From Verrucomicrobiia bacterium (GTDB taxonomy: Bacteria; Verrucomicrobiota; Verrucomicrobiia; Verrucomicrobiales; DEV007), in assembly GCA_030427505.1 (NCBI GenBank), contig JAUICH010000040.1, forward strand, positions 1-35,879: a DNA stretch of 35,879 bases, given 5' to 3'. Each line of letters opens with the position of its first letter. Positions within the stretch are counted from its first letter, which is position 1. Of this stretch, positions 19,501-25,729 are shown one piece after another. A model generated the notes under the pieces. It was given only the letters and a program-made list of their open reading frames with translations, had not been told where the DNA came from and did no database searches. The translations under genes and the position numbers were made by a program.

Positions 19501-20119
19501 CATCGCCTGCCTCTGGAAGTTTCCGGACGTCAAGTTTTCCCAGTCTCCCCCGCCAGCCGATCCGGCTACCGGTGGTCCGCCACCAAAATCGTACCATGCC
19601 CTTCTGCGCGAATTTTGGGAAGAGAAACTCACGGAGCACCACCGTTCCATCTCACAAGATGCACGGACGAATTACGCGGAAGATTATCATGCCCTGCAAA
19701 AAGAAGCGGCCACCATCGCCTACGAGGAATGGATGGCCTTTGTGCACGACTCTTCCCGGTTCGACCAGTTTCTGGCCGCGCTTCGCGGAAACTGGAACAC
19801 TCTTGCCGTCCCCCCGGAACCCCCAACGGACGCCGAGATCGATGAATGGAGCCGGGAAATCGTTGCCAATACCGGACGCTCTGAAGTGCTGTTCGGCTAT
19901 GCCAGGCAAGCCTGGCGCAACGCGAACAGGGAGGGTGTTTCAGTCAAAGAGAGAAAAGCCGAACGGTCCCGGGCCCTCGATCTCTTCCTCAAAGCCATCC
20001 GGAAAGCGCCGGATTTCAAGGAATCCGAACTGGAAAACATCCTGAACCGCGAATACGACGATCCCGATCTGGACGATATTCGCCGAGCCGCCAGAGAACG
20101 CGAACTCCGGCAGGGATAG
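16574..20119 (+). CDS. Bacterial Roco protein: LRR - ROC GTPase - COR - TIR-like
   Basis: A 1181-aa multidomain protein, probably cytosolic. Residues ~60-290 are leucine-rich repeats (LRKLDLSGCSQLEAL, LRRLDLRHAGIAALP). The ROC GTPase follows, with P-loop GNGRCGKSS (~314-322), DFAGQD (~372-377) and TKTD (~454). Residues ~555-750 match a COR dimerisation region (DIILDQRWVVNGIYGLLD). Residues ~860-965 resemble a TIR domain: a beta-A-like EIGISFKGD, then SFLDHLTSRDFMIAFLSHAY, and SPYCMYEL, which places a Glu at the usual NADase position. A helical tail of ~200 aa follows. Roco proteins switch on nucleotide-dependent dimerisation, and TIR domains of this type often cleave NAD. The function proposed here, an NLR-like sensor-effector, is inference. 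The gene is divergent from the sigma factor and convergent with the FGE cluster. Confidence 0.85.
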   Translation: MTQPTNRPPQVIHSPTGERPTTLPADWQPEQWPEVTKIVIGSLPSSDEEKTKSAARLDALTPWGLNLSRLGADFPKLTHLYLWRVSGLKHLNGLPKTLQCLDARACPDLETIEALPCEDLDTLVLEDNAKLSTLSSPTGDERVEWVSLQDLSLKGCTGIPQPWIQQLLTRAPALRKLDLSGCSQLEALADDLDSGWPDALVDIRLDGCTRLSALPSPLPPMLRRLDLRHAGIAALPSFPKELDYIDLRDTLSLRKLPDIHGTPRTLLIHGSRLEISPELFGEKADANMAPEILAHLDSLKQGTAYDHEVKVILLGNGRCGKSSLARRLIDHGFDSREESTHGIRLWPRKPWPFHPVDEEDPGHEEEALLNFWDFAGQDLYHNTHRLFLQSKAIFLICGTDHGDGHSIETDPTDDDGLAEGEDFRRGPLYWIEQVESLGAMPGTSEPPPILLVRTKTDRDGEPGFTPGWWAQVDSEVGPQPDLKRVDFSASDGAGTEKLEAWLSTAVSQVLGPKGRREIGASALEVKKAIQRKKDPNDAAHQESEETGRYVPPPEPTLALRDFQALVEDHCAGENYAETPGLLLERFHLSGFLYHHSRYLPEDIILDQRWVVNGIYGLLDREKGSWKRLADAEGRFTLEDLGEWAWNPRQLPDGRKFPGFPPEVQATFLQFMEACGICFELIPSHYRDAGRGTIYLAPAGLPDRSGVASRILAQRGKVAQRKAESISGKGVSQETMVQLLVRLGRDWRRAATLWKWGAQVESYRAEVWSDQRTFIHLEWEPEAEGGYGGTITLTQFGPDESFLHAILNECLELPGLEDARFSRQPAKYSGRQPALLEAEVTSETGEIAEDPLTVPAHKPDTEGGIGIEIGISFKGDLSEQESRVEDWHLLPDSSLEKWPRALAKALQFYRFTVREYRNEQAKMEHEKITDRKSFLDHLTSRDFMIAFLSHAYLQSPYCMYELMQIYNRMKGGPLDPAIACLWKFPDVKFSQSPPPADPATGGPPPKSYHALLREFWEEKLTEHHRSISQDARTNYAEDYHALQKEAATIAYEEWMAFVHDSSRFDQFLAALRGNWNTLAVPPEPPTDAEIDEWSREIVANTGRSEVLFGYARQAWRNANREGVSVKERKAERSRALDLFLKAIRKAPDFKESELENILNREYDDPDLDDIRRAARERELRQG

Positions 20120-20409
20120 CTCGTCTCCGCGCCGGATTTTCCCTTGGGTTTCGTCAGACAAAATCTCCCGTCCACGTCAGGCTTCTGGAGTTTGCCCGCG
20201 TTATGGGAGTCGTCCCCAATTTCTGTCCGAGCCCTACGTGGCGGATGTACTTTCCTTCGACTTTTCGACCGCCCCGCCTCGCTCCGCCCCGCCGTTTTTC
20301 CTCTACTGACGCACACGCTCGCCTCCGGCCCCGTCACGTCCAGACTCCGGCTCCGGCGTCCCGCCGGCCTTCGTCCCGGCCGTGCCGCGGCCTCCGGCTT
20401 GCCTGCCGT
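20120..20409. other. Convergent intergenic region, no gene seen
   Basis: About 290 bp between the Roco gene and the first FGE-fold gene, which run towards each other. Just past the FGE1 stop, a short stretch is homologous to the tail of the second FGE-fold gene after its variable repeat (CCGGAGGCCG followed by GGCA). FGE1 carries about 20 extra bases there, and these supply its stop codon. No reverse-transcriptase-like frame is present, although this is one place where a DGR could carry one. Confidence 0.5.
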
Positions 20410-21252
20410 TCATGGCTCCGCCACCGGACCGGGAAACAGACAGACCCGGAAGCCGCTGTTCCCGTAGCGGAAGGCAGCCCAGTGCCTGTCCCGAATCGCG
20501 GACCGGCAGTACCACGCGGAATCGTACCACGAACCGCCGCGCAGGACACGCCGCGACTCTCTCTCGTCGTCTCCCTTCGTTGGCTCCGAAACGGGGTCCG
20601 TCACTCCATTCGCCCGCTTCGCATACGCCGCCCCGTCCCAGACATCCCGGCACCACTCCCACACGTTGCCGTGCATGTCATACAGACCCCAGCGATTCGG
20701 ATTTAGCTCTCCCACCCGATGCGTGGTGCCTCCCGCGTTTCCAGAATACCACCCGACTTCCGCCAAGGACGCATCGCCATCCCCTAACCCATATTCCGTT
20801 TCTGTCCCAGCACGGCACGCATATTCCCACTGTGCCTCCGTGGGCAGCCCCGCCAGCCACTCCCCAGGCAATTGATAATGCTTTTTGGTCCGCCGAAACT
20901 CCCGGGATCCGCTGAGCCAGCGGCACACCACATCAGCATCTAAATGGGACACGTTTTCTACCGGACGATCATCCCCTTTGAAATCACTGGGGTCCCCTCC
21001 TTTGTTGCCTTCGATTTGGCCTAATGCTCCCTCGCACTGCTCCGCCATCGCCCGGTACTGCCGCTGCGTCACGGGGTAAATGCCCAGGTAATACGGCACC
21101 GTCAGGCGAACTTGGTGGACAGGTTCTTCGTCCGCGTAGAAACCCCGGGCGCCCATCCGGAACTCCCCCACTTCGCCAAGGTCCAGGATGCGCCTGAAGG
21201 TCATCGGCACTCCGCCGGGCAGGTCGATGGTCAGCTCTTCAGGCAGGCTCAT
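20410..21252 (-). CDS. FGE-sulfatase-fold (C-type-lectin-like) DGR target protein 1
   Basis: A 280-aa protein of the formylglycine-generating-enzyme fold. It has FRMGARGF near the start, YLGIYPVTQRQY, LPTEAQWEYACRAGTE, LYDMHGNVWEWCRD and RVLRGGSW. Its first 45 residues and the matching DNA are nearly identical to target 2. Residues 235-267 are the variable repeat copied from the template repeat at 21446-21544, and hold most of the differences from target 2. The Cys pair of catalytic FGE is not evident, so a ligand-binding role is more likely than sulfatase activation; this is inference. A good ribosome site GGAGG (21262-21266) sits 9 nt before the ATG, supporting this start. The protein ends soon after the variable repeat (...VAEP). 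Confidence 0.9.
   Translation of the reverse strand: MSLPEELTIDLPGGVPMTFRRILDLGEVGEFRMGARGFYADEEPVHQVRLTVPYYLGIYPVTQRQYRAMAEQCEGALGQIEGNKGGDPSDFKGDDRPVENVSHLDADVVCRWLSGSREFRRTKKHYQLPGEWLAGLPTEAQWEYACRAGTETEYGLGDGDASLAEVGWYSGNAGGTTHRVGELNPNRWGLYDMHGNVWEWCRDVWDGAAYAKRANGVTDPVSEPTKGDDERESRRVLRGGSWYDSAWYCRSAIRDRHWAAFRYGNSGFRVCLFPGPVAEP
20429..20566 (-). repeat. DGR variable repeat VR1 (core 20452-20550)
   Basis: In the 99-nt core, 14 of 24 template adenines are replaced and only 1 of 75 other positions differs (T to A in a TAT to ATT codon). The 23 bp following the core on the coding strand (20429-20451) are identical to those after the template. This GC-rich stretch is the expected initiation-of-mutagenic-homology segment. 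Codons AAC and AGG of the template become Tyr, Asp, Trp, His, Phe, Gly and Ser here. Confidence 0.92.
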
Positions 21253-21422
21253 GAGTCACCGCCTCCTATTCCTGGATTGGCCGCCTCTTCCGGCGCCTTC
21301 TCCGTCTTTTCGGGAAGGATATCGGCGCCGGGAGAGGGCTTACGCGTGGGTTCGCCCCGTCCAGCGGTGCCGGAGCGGGAGCGGGAAGGCGCGACGTCCG
21401 GTGGCGGCATGGCGTCTCCGTG
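21253..21422 (-). other. Spacer between template repeat and target 1
   Basis: About 170 bp, GC-rich, downstream of the template on the coding strand. In studied DGRs a structured spacer of similar size follows the template and is needed for cDNA priming, with the reverse transcriptase gene beyond it. Here the next gene is instead an FGE-fold target. One frame stays open from the template through the spacer and ends in TGA overlapping the target 1 ATG (ATGA at 21252-21249). Confidence 0.45.
21262..21266 (-). promoter_or_regulatory. Strong ribosome binding site of target 1
   Basis: GGAGG lies 9 nt ahead of the ATG at 21252 and fixes that start. The other two FGE-fold genes lack such a clear site; target 2 starts 3 nt after the target 3 stop and is probably translationally coupled. 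Confidence 0.7.
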
Positions 21423-21567
21423 CCGGGAAACAGACAGACCCGGAAGCCGTTGTTCCTGTTGCGGTTGGCTGCCCTGTTCCTGTTCCGATACGCGGACCGG
21501 CAGTTCCTCGCGGAATTGTTCCACGAACCGCCGCGCAGGACACGTTGCGTCTGTTTCCAGCGTCTCC
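21423..21567 (-). repeat. DGR template repeat TR (core 21446-21544)
   Basis: A non-target copy of the variable region. Read in the targets' frame it encodes RVLRGGSWNNSARNCRSA and then an Asn/Arg-rich run ending in GFRV. AAC and AGG codons occupy nearly all variable positions, giving 24 adenines in 99 nt. Adenine-rich AAC codons at exposed lectin-fold sites are the usual design of DGR templates. The copy is not preceded by the rest of an FGE domain, so it is a template and not a gene. Similarity to the targets continues about 20 nt upstream of the core, and again is mostly broken at adenines. Confidence 0.92.
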
Positions 21568-21595
21568 CCAAAGGCAGAAATCTCTGAAAAGCGTA

Positions 21596-21940
21596 TCACT
21601 TCCCGGCGCCAAGCCACATTGCCGCCAGTTGCGCGTTGCTGAACACGGCATAAACCGGCAGTCCTTCCGCTTCCGCAAGCTTCTTTCTGGCGTCGCGCAG
21701 CCGACTGAAAAGGGCGAATTGATCCGTGTCCAACACCTGCCGGTAGTCCACCCTGTCGCGAGGCGCGGATGAGACTGCCGGGCCCGATGCCACTTGCACC
21801 ACGAAAACCACTACCGGGGTGCCTCCGTTTTCCACCAGATGATGGGACACCGAAGCGATCCGGTGACCGGCCAGAAAGCCGTTCAAATCCTCCGGTTCCG
21901 TGGGACAGGGGAGCGGATACTGAAAGATGCGAAACTGCAT
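21596..21940 (-). pseudogene. DGR-associated HRDC-domain accessory gene, apparently frameshifted or truncated
   Basis: A 114-aa frame resembling the HRDC-type accessory proteins that sit directly upstream of the template in many DGRs. It has FRIFQYPLPCP at the N-terminus, NGFLAGHR, VDYRQVLDTDQFALFSRLRD, and ends in AEAEGLPVYAVFSNAQLAAM. HRDC domains bind nucleic acid, and this accessory replaces Avd in such systems. The frame stops in the middle of the HRDC fold. The neighbouring frame continues with a segment (FSEISAFGETLE) that looks like the missing second half, suggesting a one-base indel near 21600-21615. If read through, that frame would run across the template to a stop overlapping the target 1 ATG. 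The family call rests on remembered consensus and the indel is inference. Confidence 0.65.
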
Positions 21941-22023
21941 GACCCATTGGTTTTAGATTTTCGATTGTTCTTCAGCCCACCTTCGAAGTCGAGTTCCGGT
22001 ACTCCAAGTCCCTTTTCTCCCGC

Positions 22024-22977
22024 TCACCGCGCCACCGCTCCACTCTGGCCGTTCTCTGCGCCTTCCGCTCCGTCCCGTCGCTCCCGGCTTCGTTCACCGG
22101 CTCCGCTCCGCTCTGCCTTGCTTTTTCTGCCACGGCCTCCGGCCGCCACCGGACCGGGAAACAGACAGACCCGGAAGCCGAGGAACCTGACGCGGTCGGC
22201 TGCCCCGACCCCGATCCGAAACGCGGACCGGCAGATCCCCGCGGAACTGCCCCACGAACCGCCGCGCAGGACACGCTGCGAATTTCTTTCGTCATCTCCT
22301 TTCACTGATTCGGTAACCGGGTCCGTCACTCCATTCGCCCGCTTGGCGTAGGCATCTCCATCCCAGACATCCCGGCACCACTCCCACACATTTCCATGCA
22401 TGTCATAGAGTCCCCAATTGTTCGGCTTCAAGCTTCCCACTGCCTGATGACCGTCGCTCAACTCTTTGCCATACCACGCTACTCCCGCCAGGGCCGCTTC
22501 CCCATCCCCTGACCCATATTCCGTTTCTGTTCCAGCACGGCACGCATACTCCCACTGCGCCTCCGTGGGTAACCCCGCAGTCCACTCAACTGACAGACCA
22601 AAGCGCTCCCTTGACTCCCGAAAGCACATGGATTCTGCCAGCCAACGGCACACCGCTTCGGCTTCCAAACAGGACACGTTTTCTACCGGACGATCATCCC
22701 CTTTGAAATCACTGGGGTCCGCTCCTTCGTTGCGATGAATCTGGCGCAAAGTTCCCTCGCATCGCTCCGCCATCGCCCGGTACTGCCGCTGCGTCACGGG
22801 ATAAATGCCCAGGTAAAAGGGCACCGTCAGGCGCACCCGATGGACCGGTTCTTCACTCGCGGAGAACCCGCGCGCGCCCATCCGGAACTCCCCCACTTCG
22901 CCAAGGTCCAGGATGCGCCGGAAGGTCATCGGCACTCCGCCGGGCAGGTCGATGGTCAGTTCTTCAGGCAGGCTCAT
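22024..22977 (-). CDS. FGE-sulfatase-fold DGR target protein 2
   Basis: A 317-aa paralogue of target 1 with the same fold landmarks (YLGIYPVTQRQY, LPTEAQWEYACRAGTE, LYDMHGNVWEWCRD). Residues 235-267 are the variable repeat, here changed to GSSAGICRSAFRIGVG and onwards. After the repeat it has a 40-residue tail rich in Arg, Glu, Ala and Gly that target 1 lacks and that looks like read-through of low-complexity DNA. It starts 3 nt after the stop of target 3 and has no clear ribosome site, so translation is probably coupled. Together with targets 3 and 1 and the accessory frame it forms one minus-strand transcription unit. Confidence 0.9.
   Translation of the reverse strand: MSLPEELTIDLPGGVPMTFRRILDLGEVGEFRMGARGFSASEEPVHRVRLTVPFYLGIYPVTQRQYRAMAERCEGTLRQIHRNEGADPSDFKGDDRPVENVSCLEAEAVCRWLAESMCFRESRERFGLSVEWTAGLPTEAQWEYACRAGTETEYGSGDGEAALAGVAWYGKELSDGHQAVGSLKPNNWGLYDMHGNVWEWCRDVWDGDAYAKRANGVTDPVTESVKGDDERNSQRVLRGGSWGSSAGICRSAFRIGVGAADRVRFLGFRVCLFPGPVAAGGRGRKSKAERSGAGERSRERRDGAEGAENGQSGAVAR
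22154..22291 (-). repeat. DGR variable repeat VR2 (core 22177-22275)
   Basis: In the 99-nt core, 18 of 24 template adenines are replaced and none of the 75 other positions differs. This is as clean an adenine-specific pattern as can be read by eye. The following 23 bp (22154-22176) are identical to those after the template and VR1. The absence of background mutation argues for a recent or ongoing retrohoming event. Confidence 0.95.
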
Positions 22978-22980
22978 TGT

Positions 22981-23844
22981 TCAAGACTTACAGCTCTGGG
23001 TTTCCGGCCTCTCCGGACTGGGGAACAGACAAACGCGGAGGCCGAAGTTCCAGTCGCGATAGGCCGCCCTAACCCTGCGCCGCCAGGCGGACCGGCAGTG
23101 CCTAGCGGAATCGAGACAAGAACCGCCCCGCAGGACACGAAGCGTCTGTCCCTCGTCACCTCCCCTCTCCGGCTCTGTAACCGGGTCCGTCACTCCGTTC
23201 GCCCGCTTCGTATACGCTTCTCGATCCCAACCATCACGGCACCATTCCCACACATTTCCGTGCATGTCATAGAGCCCCCACTCATTTGGCCTCAGCATTC
23301 CCGCACCATGTGTGGCGGCTGCCGAATTTCCGCCATACCACCCCGCCTCCGCCAAGGCCGCCTCACCGTCCCCAGAATAATATTCCGTCTCTGTCCCGGC
23401 CCGGCACGCATACTCCCACTGCGCCTCCGTGGGCAAGGCGGCGAGGTGGCCCGCCGGGAGTCCCCGCCATTTTCCCGACCAGTCGCAATAGGCGGCGGCC
23501 TCGTGCCAGGAAAGGCTTTCCGCCGGAAGCCTCTCCGGGTCTCCTCCAAAGTGATTGCGATGGGGCTCTTTATTCCCTCCTACATTACCCAGATTCTCTT
23601 CAAACCACCTCGCATAAGCCTCCGACCCGGTCCACACCGCGAACTGCGCCTGGGTCACCGGCGTCTCCCCGAGCCAAAAATCCCGCGAAATCACCACGCG
23701 ATGCACGGGTTCTTCGTTCGCCAAATAGCCCCGGGCACCCATCAGAAACTCGCCGGCGGGGATGCGGCGGAAGGCCATGGTGATGCCCTGGCTTTCATCC
23801 AGGGACAGGACATAGCGGCCGGTCTGGTGTTCTGATTCGCTCAT
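22981..23844 (-). CDS. FGE-sulfatase-fold DGR target protein 3 (diverged)
   Basis: A 287-aa FGE-fold protein, first gene of the minus-strand unit. It has ITMAFRRIPAGEFLMGARGY, WLGETPVTQAQF, LPTEAQWEYACRAGTE, LYDMHGNVWEWCRDGW and RVLRGGS. Its N-terminal half differs clearly from targets 1 and 2, so it is an older paralogue. Residues 236-268 are the variable repeat. Its tail after the repeat is short (...PETQSCKS). It is divergent from the SIR2-TIR gene across 434 bp. The start at 23844 lacks a strong ribosome site but gives the shortest lead into the conserved domain. Confidence 0.88.
   Translation of the reverse strand: MSESEHQTGRYVLSLDESQGITMAFRRIPAGEFLMGARGYLANEEPVHRVVISRDFWLGETPVTQAQFAVWTGSEAYARWFEENLGNVGGNKEPHRNHFGGDPERLPAESLSWHEAAAYCDWSGKWRGLPAGHLAALPTEAQWEYACRAGTETEYYSGDGEAALAEAGWYGGNSAAATHGAGMLRPNEWGLYDMHGNVWEWCRDGWDREAYTKRANGVTDPVTEPERGGDEGQTLRVLRGGSCLDSARHCRSAWRRRVRAAYRDWNFGLRVCLFPSPERPETQSCKS
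23020..23157 (-). repeat. DGR variable repeat VR3 (core 23041-23139), aged
   Basis: In the core, 15 of 24 template adenines are replaced, but 8 of 75 non-adenine positions also differ, mostly at silent third positions. The 3' flank that is identical in the template, VR1 and VR2 carries several mismatches here. The adenine bias still shows (15 of 24 against 8 of 75), so the repeat was once diversified by the same or a sister template and has since drifted. Confidence 0.85.
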
Positions 23845-24278
23845 GCCGGGTCAAGCTGGTGGGGCGCGCCTCTTTGCTCAATCTTTGCTGAATAGCCTAC
23901 GCGGCCCTGCTTTCTTTCTCTTCTAAGAGAAGACGCCTTCCCAAGCAACAGGGAAGCACCCGGCTGGAGGACGGAGGAAGAGGTAGTGCTCTCTTTGGCA
24001 GCCGGTCAGGATTTTCGATGGTTTCTCATACAGGAATGCAATGCGCCCGAAGATGCTCATCATTTGGGATTGAATTCGCCAAGTCACAGAGACTTTCGTC
24101 ACACTGGAATTCCCGCCTGCATTTCTATTCGGGATTCTTTCTTGGATTGACAGATAGGTTAGTCTCGGAATTGTTGGCTGGATGACGCCGGTATCCGTAG
24201 CGGCCGGTCGCGCCCGGATGGGGGCACGGCATGGCCGTTTTCCCAGCAACCTGAGATCCACCCGCTGACTGTCACGAC
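23845..24278. other. Divergent promoter region between FGE unit and SIR2-TIR operon
   Basis: About 430 bp with no convincing gene and noticeably richer in A/T than its flanks. It must hold the promoters of both transcription units, so it is the natural point for shared control. A small hairpin, TTCTCTT-CT-AAGAGAA, lies near 23917-23932. Confidence 0.55.
24147..24175 (+). promoter_or_regulatory. Possible sigma-70 promoter for the SIR2-TIR gene
   Basis: A perfect -35 hexamer TTGACA lies at 24147-24152. Seventeen bases further the sequence is ATTGTT, a weak match to a -10 box. It is about 105 nt ahead of the SIR2-TIR ATG. The -35 match is exact, but the weak -10 makes this a tentative call. Confidence 0.3.
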
Positions 24279-25709
24279 ATGGACATCGCGAATCCCGAGC
24301 CCCAGGCGATCCCGCCGCAAGAATCTGACGCCGCGTTCCTTTCCGAAGAGGAATGGGGCAAGCTGATCCGCTTCATTCGCCATGGCCAAGTCATCCCCGT
24401 AGTGGGTCGCGACATGATCACCATCTCCAATCCCGCGGACGGCAAGCCTGTGCTGCTATACCGATGGCTGGCGCCGGAACTGGCGCGCCGCCTCGGACTG
24501 AAAAATCCGGATGAGTGCACTTCTATCAACGAGGCAGTTAGCACTTATCTGCTCGAAAGGGGCCAGCGCGACAACGTCTATCACAAGATCGGCGAAATAT
24601 TTGACGAAGTGTTGACCGACTTGGATCAACCGCCCTCCGCCGGACTCCTGAGCCTGGCTCGCGTTTCAGATTTCAATCTTTTCGTTACCAGCGCCGTTGA
24701 CCACCAGCTCGCCAAGGCACTAAAAGCGGAACGTCCCGGCTTTGAATCCACGAAGCAGTTGATCCCTTTTGTCCCGAGCACGCCAGTTGACCTTCCTGAG
24801 CCTCTCGGCGGCACGTGTTTGTTTTGTGCCTTGGGCCACTACAGAAGAACGTTCCCAGACTTTGCAGTTTGGGATGAGGACTACATCGAATACATCTACG
24901 GCTTCATCGAAAAGCGGGACACCCTGGAGCGACTGTTCCGCCAGTTGAATACGCGATTTCTGCTCTTGTTAGGGGCACCGGCTTCGGACTGGATCGTGCG
25001 CTTCCTCATTCGCGTGGCCCGTAAGGAGCGCCTGTCCGACCGGAGTGTCAACAAACCCGGCGAATTCTTTGCCGATGTTCGAGACACCTTGGAGCCGCCA
25101 CTGGTAGACTACTTTGACAAATTCATTCAAACCACGCGGTTTATCAATGACAACCCGGTGGCTTTTGCGGAGGAGTTGTGCCGGCGGTGGGAAAAACTCC
25201 ACGGCCAGGCGGTCAGCGAAGATGAATTCCTGGCCCGGATTCCGGACGCCATGCCGAAGGACGCGATCTTCATCAGCTACGCTTCGGAGGACCTGGCGGC
25301 GGCGCTCGCGGTGGCCCGCGGGCTGCACGCCGTGGGGGTGCCGGTATGGCTGGACAAGGCCCGGCTGAAAGCCGGGGAAAACTATGAGACCAGCCTGGAG
25401 GCCGCGGTGCGGGTGCATTGCAGCTTCTTCATCTCCCTGATCTCCGATGCCACCGAGGCGGACGCCGGACGCGGGCGCTACGTCCACAAAGAGCGCGACT
25501 GGGCCGCCGCCCGCCACATGGACGGCTTCATTTTCTATATTCCCGCGGATATCCGCCCGCCGGGCGCGCCCCGGGCCGCTGCCGAGCCGGCCTGTTTTTC
25601 GAAAATCCACTACCACCGCCTGCCCGGGGGAACGCCCACGCCGGACTTCATCCGCCGCCTCCGCGAACTGGTCGACGCCTACCGCGACTCCGGCCGTCCG
25701 CGCGGCTGA
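24279..25709 (+). CDS. SIR2-like / TIR two-domain protein (predicted NAD-directed effector)
   Basis: A 476-aa protein. Residues ~20-300 resemble the SIR2 domains of bacterial immune proteins: IRHGQVIPVVGRDM, NLFVTSAVDHQLAKAL at the usual TTNxD position, a WDEDYIEYIY segment, and LLLLGAPASDW. Residues ~328-470 are a TIR domain: FISYASEDLAAAL, VPVWLDKARLKAGENY, and HKERDWA, which supplies a Glu where the NADase catalytic Glu lies. The usual SIR2 Asn is replaced (TSAVD) and the catalytic His is not obvious, so the SIR2 part may only bind NAD or a nucleotide signal. The gene lies 20 nt ahead of the nSTAND gene on the same strand, so they form an operon. A defence effector that depletes NAD is the likely role; this is inference from domains. 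Confidence 0.82.
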   Translation: MDIANPEPQAIPPQESDAAFLSEEEWGKLIRFIRHGQVIPVVGRDMITISNPADGKPVLLYRWLAPELARRLGLKNPDECTSINEAVSTYLLERGQRDNVYHKIGEIFDEVLTDLDQPPSAGLLSLARVSDFNLFVTSAVDHQLAKALKAERPGFESTKQLIPFVPSTPVDLPEPLGGTCLFCALGHYRRTFPDFAVWDEDYIEYIYGFIEKRDTLERLFRQLNTRFLLLLGAPASDWIVRFLIRVARKERLSDRSVNKPGEFFADVRDTLEPPLVDYFDKFIQTTRFINDNPVAFAEELCRRWEKLHGQAVSEDEFLARIPDAMPKDAIFISYASEDLAAALAVARGLHAVGVPVWLDKARLKAGENYETSLEAAVRVHCSFFISLISDATEADAGRGRYVHKERDWAAARHMDGFIFYIPADIRPPGAPRAAAEPACFSKIHYHRLPGGTPTPDFIRRLRELVDAYRDSGRPRG

Positions 25710-25729
25710 ACGAACTTTCGTTTCCCAGC

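Noticed and set aside
21266-21571. Small protein read from the template repeat (Asn/Arg-rich, RVLRGGSW...)
   Set aside because: It lacks the rest of the FGE fold and its start lies in upstream template homology; it is better explained as DGR template DNA.
20410-23844. Three true formylglycine-generating enzymes activating sulfatases
   Set aside because: No sulfatase gene is nearby, the catalytic Cys pair is not evident, and the C-terminal loop is hypervariable in an adenine-specific way, pointing to a binding role.
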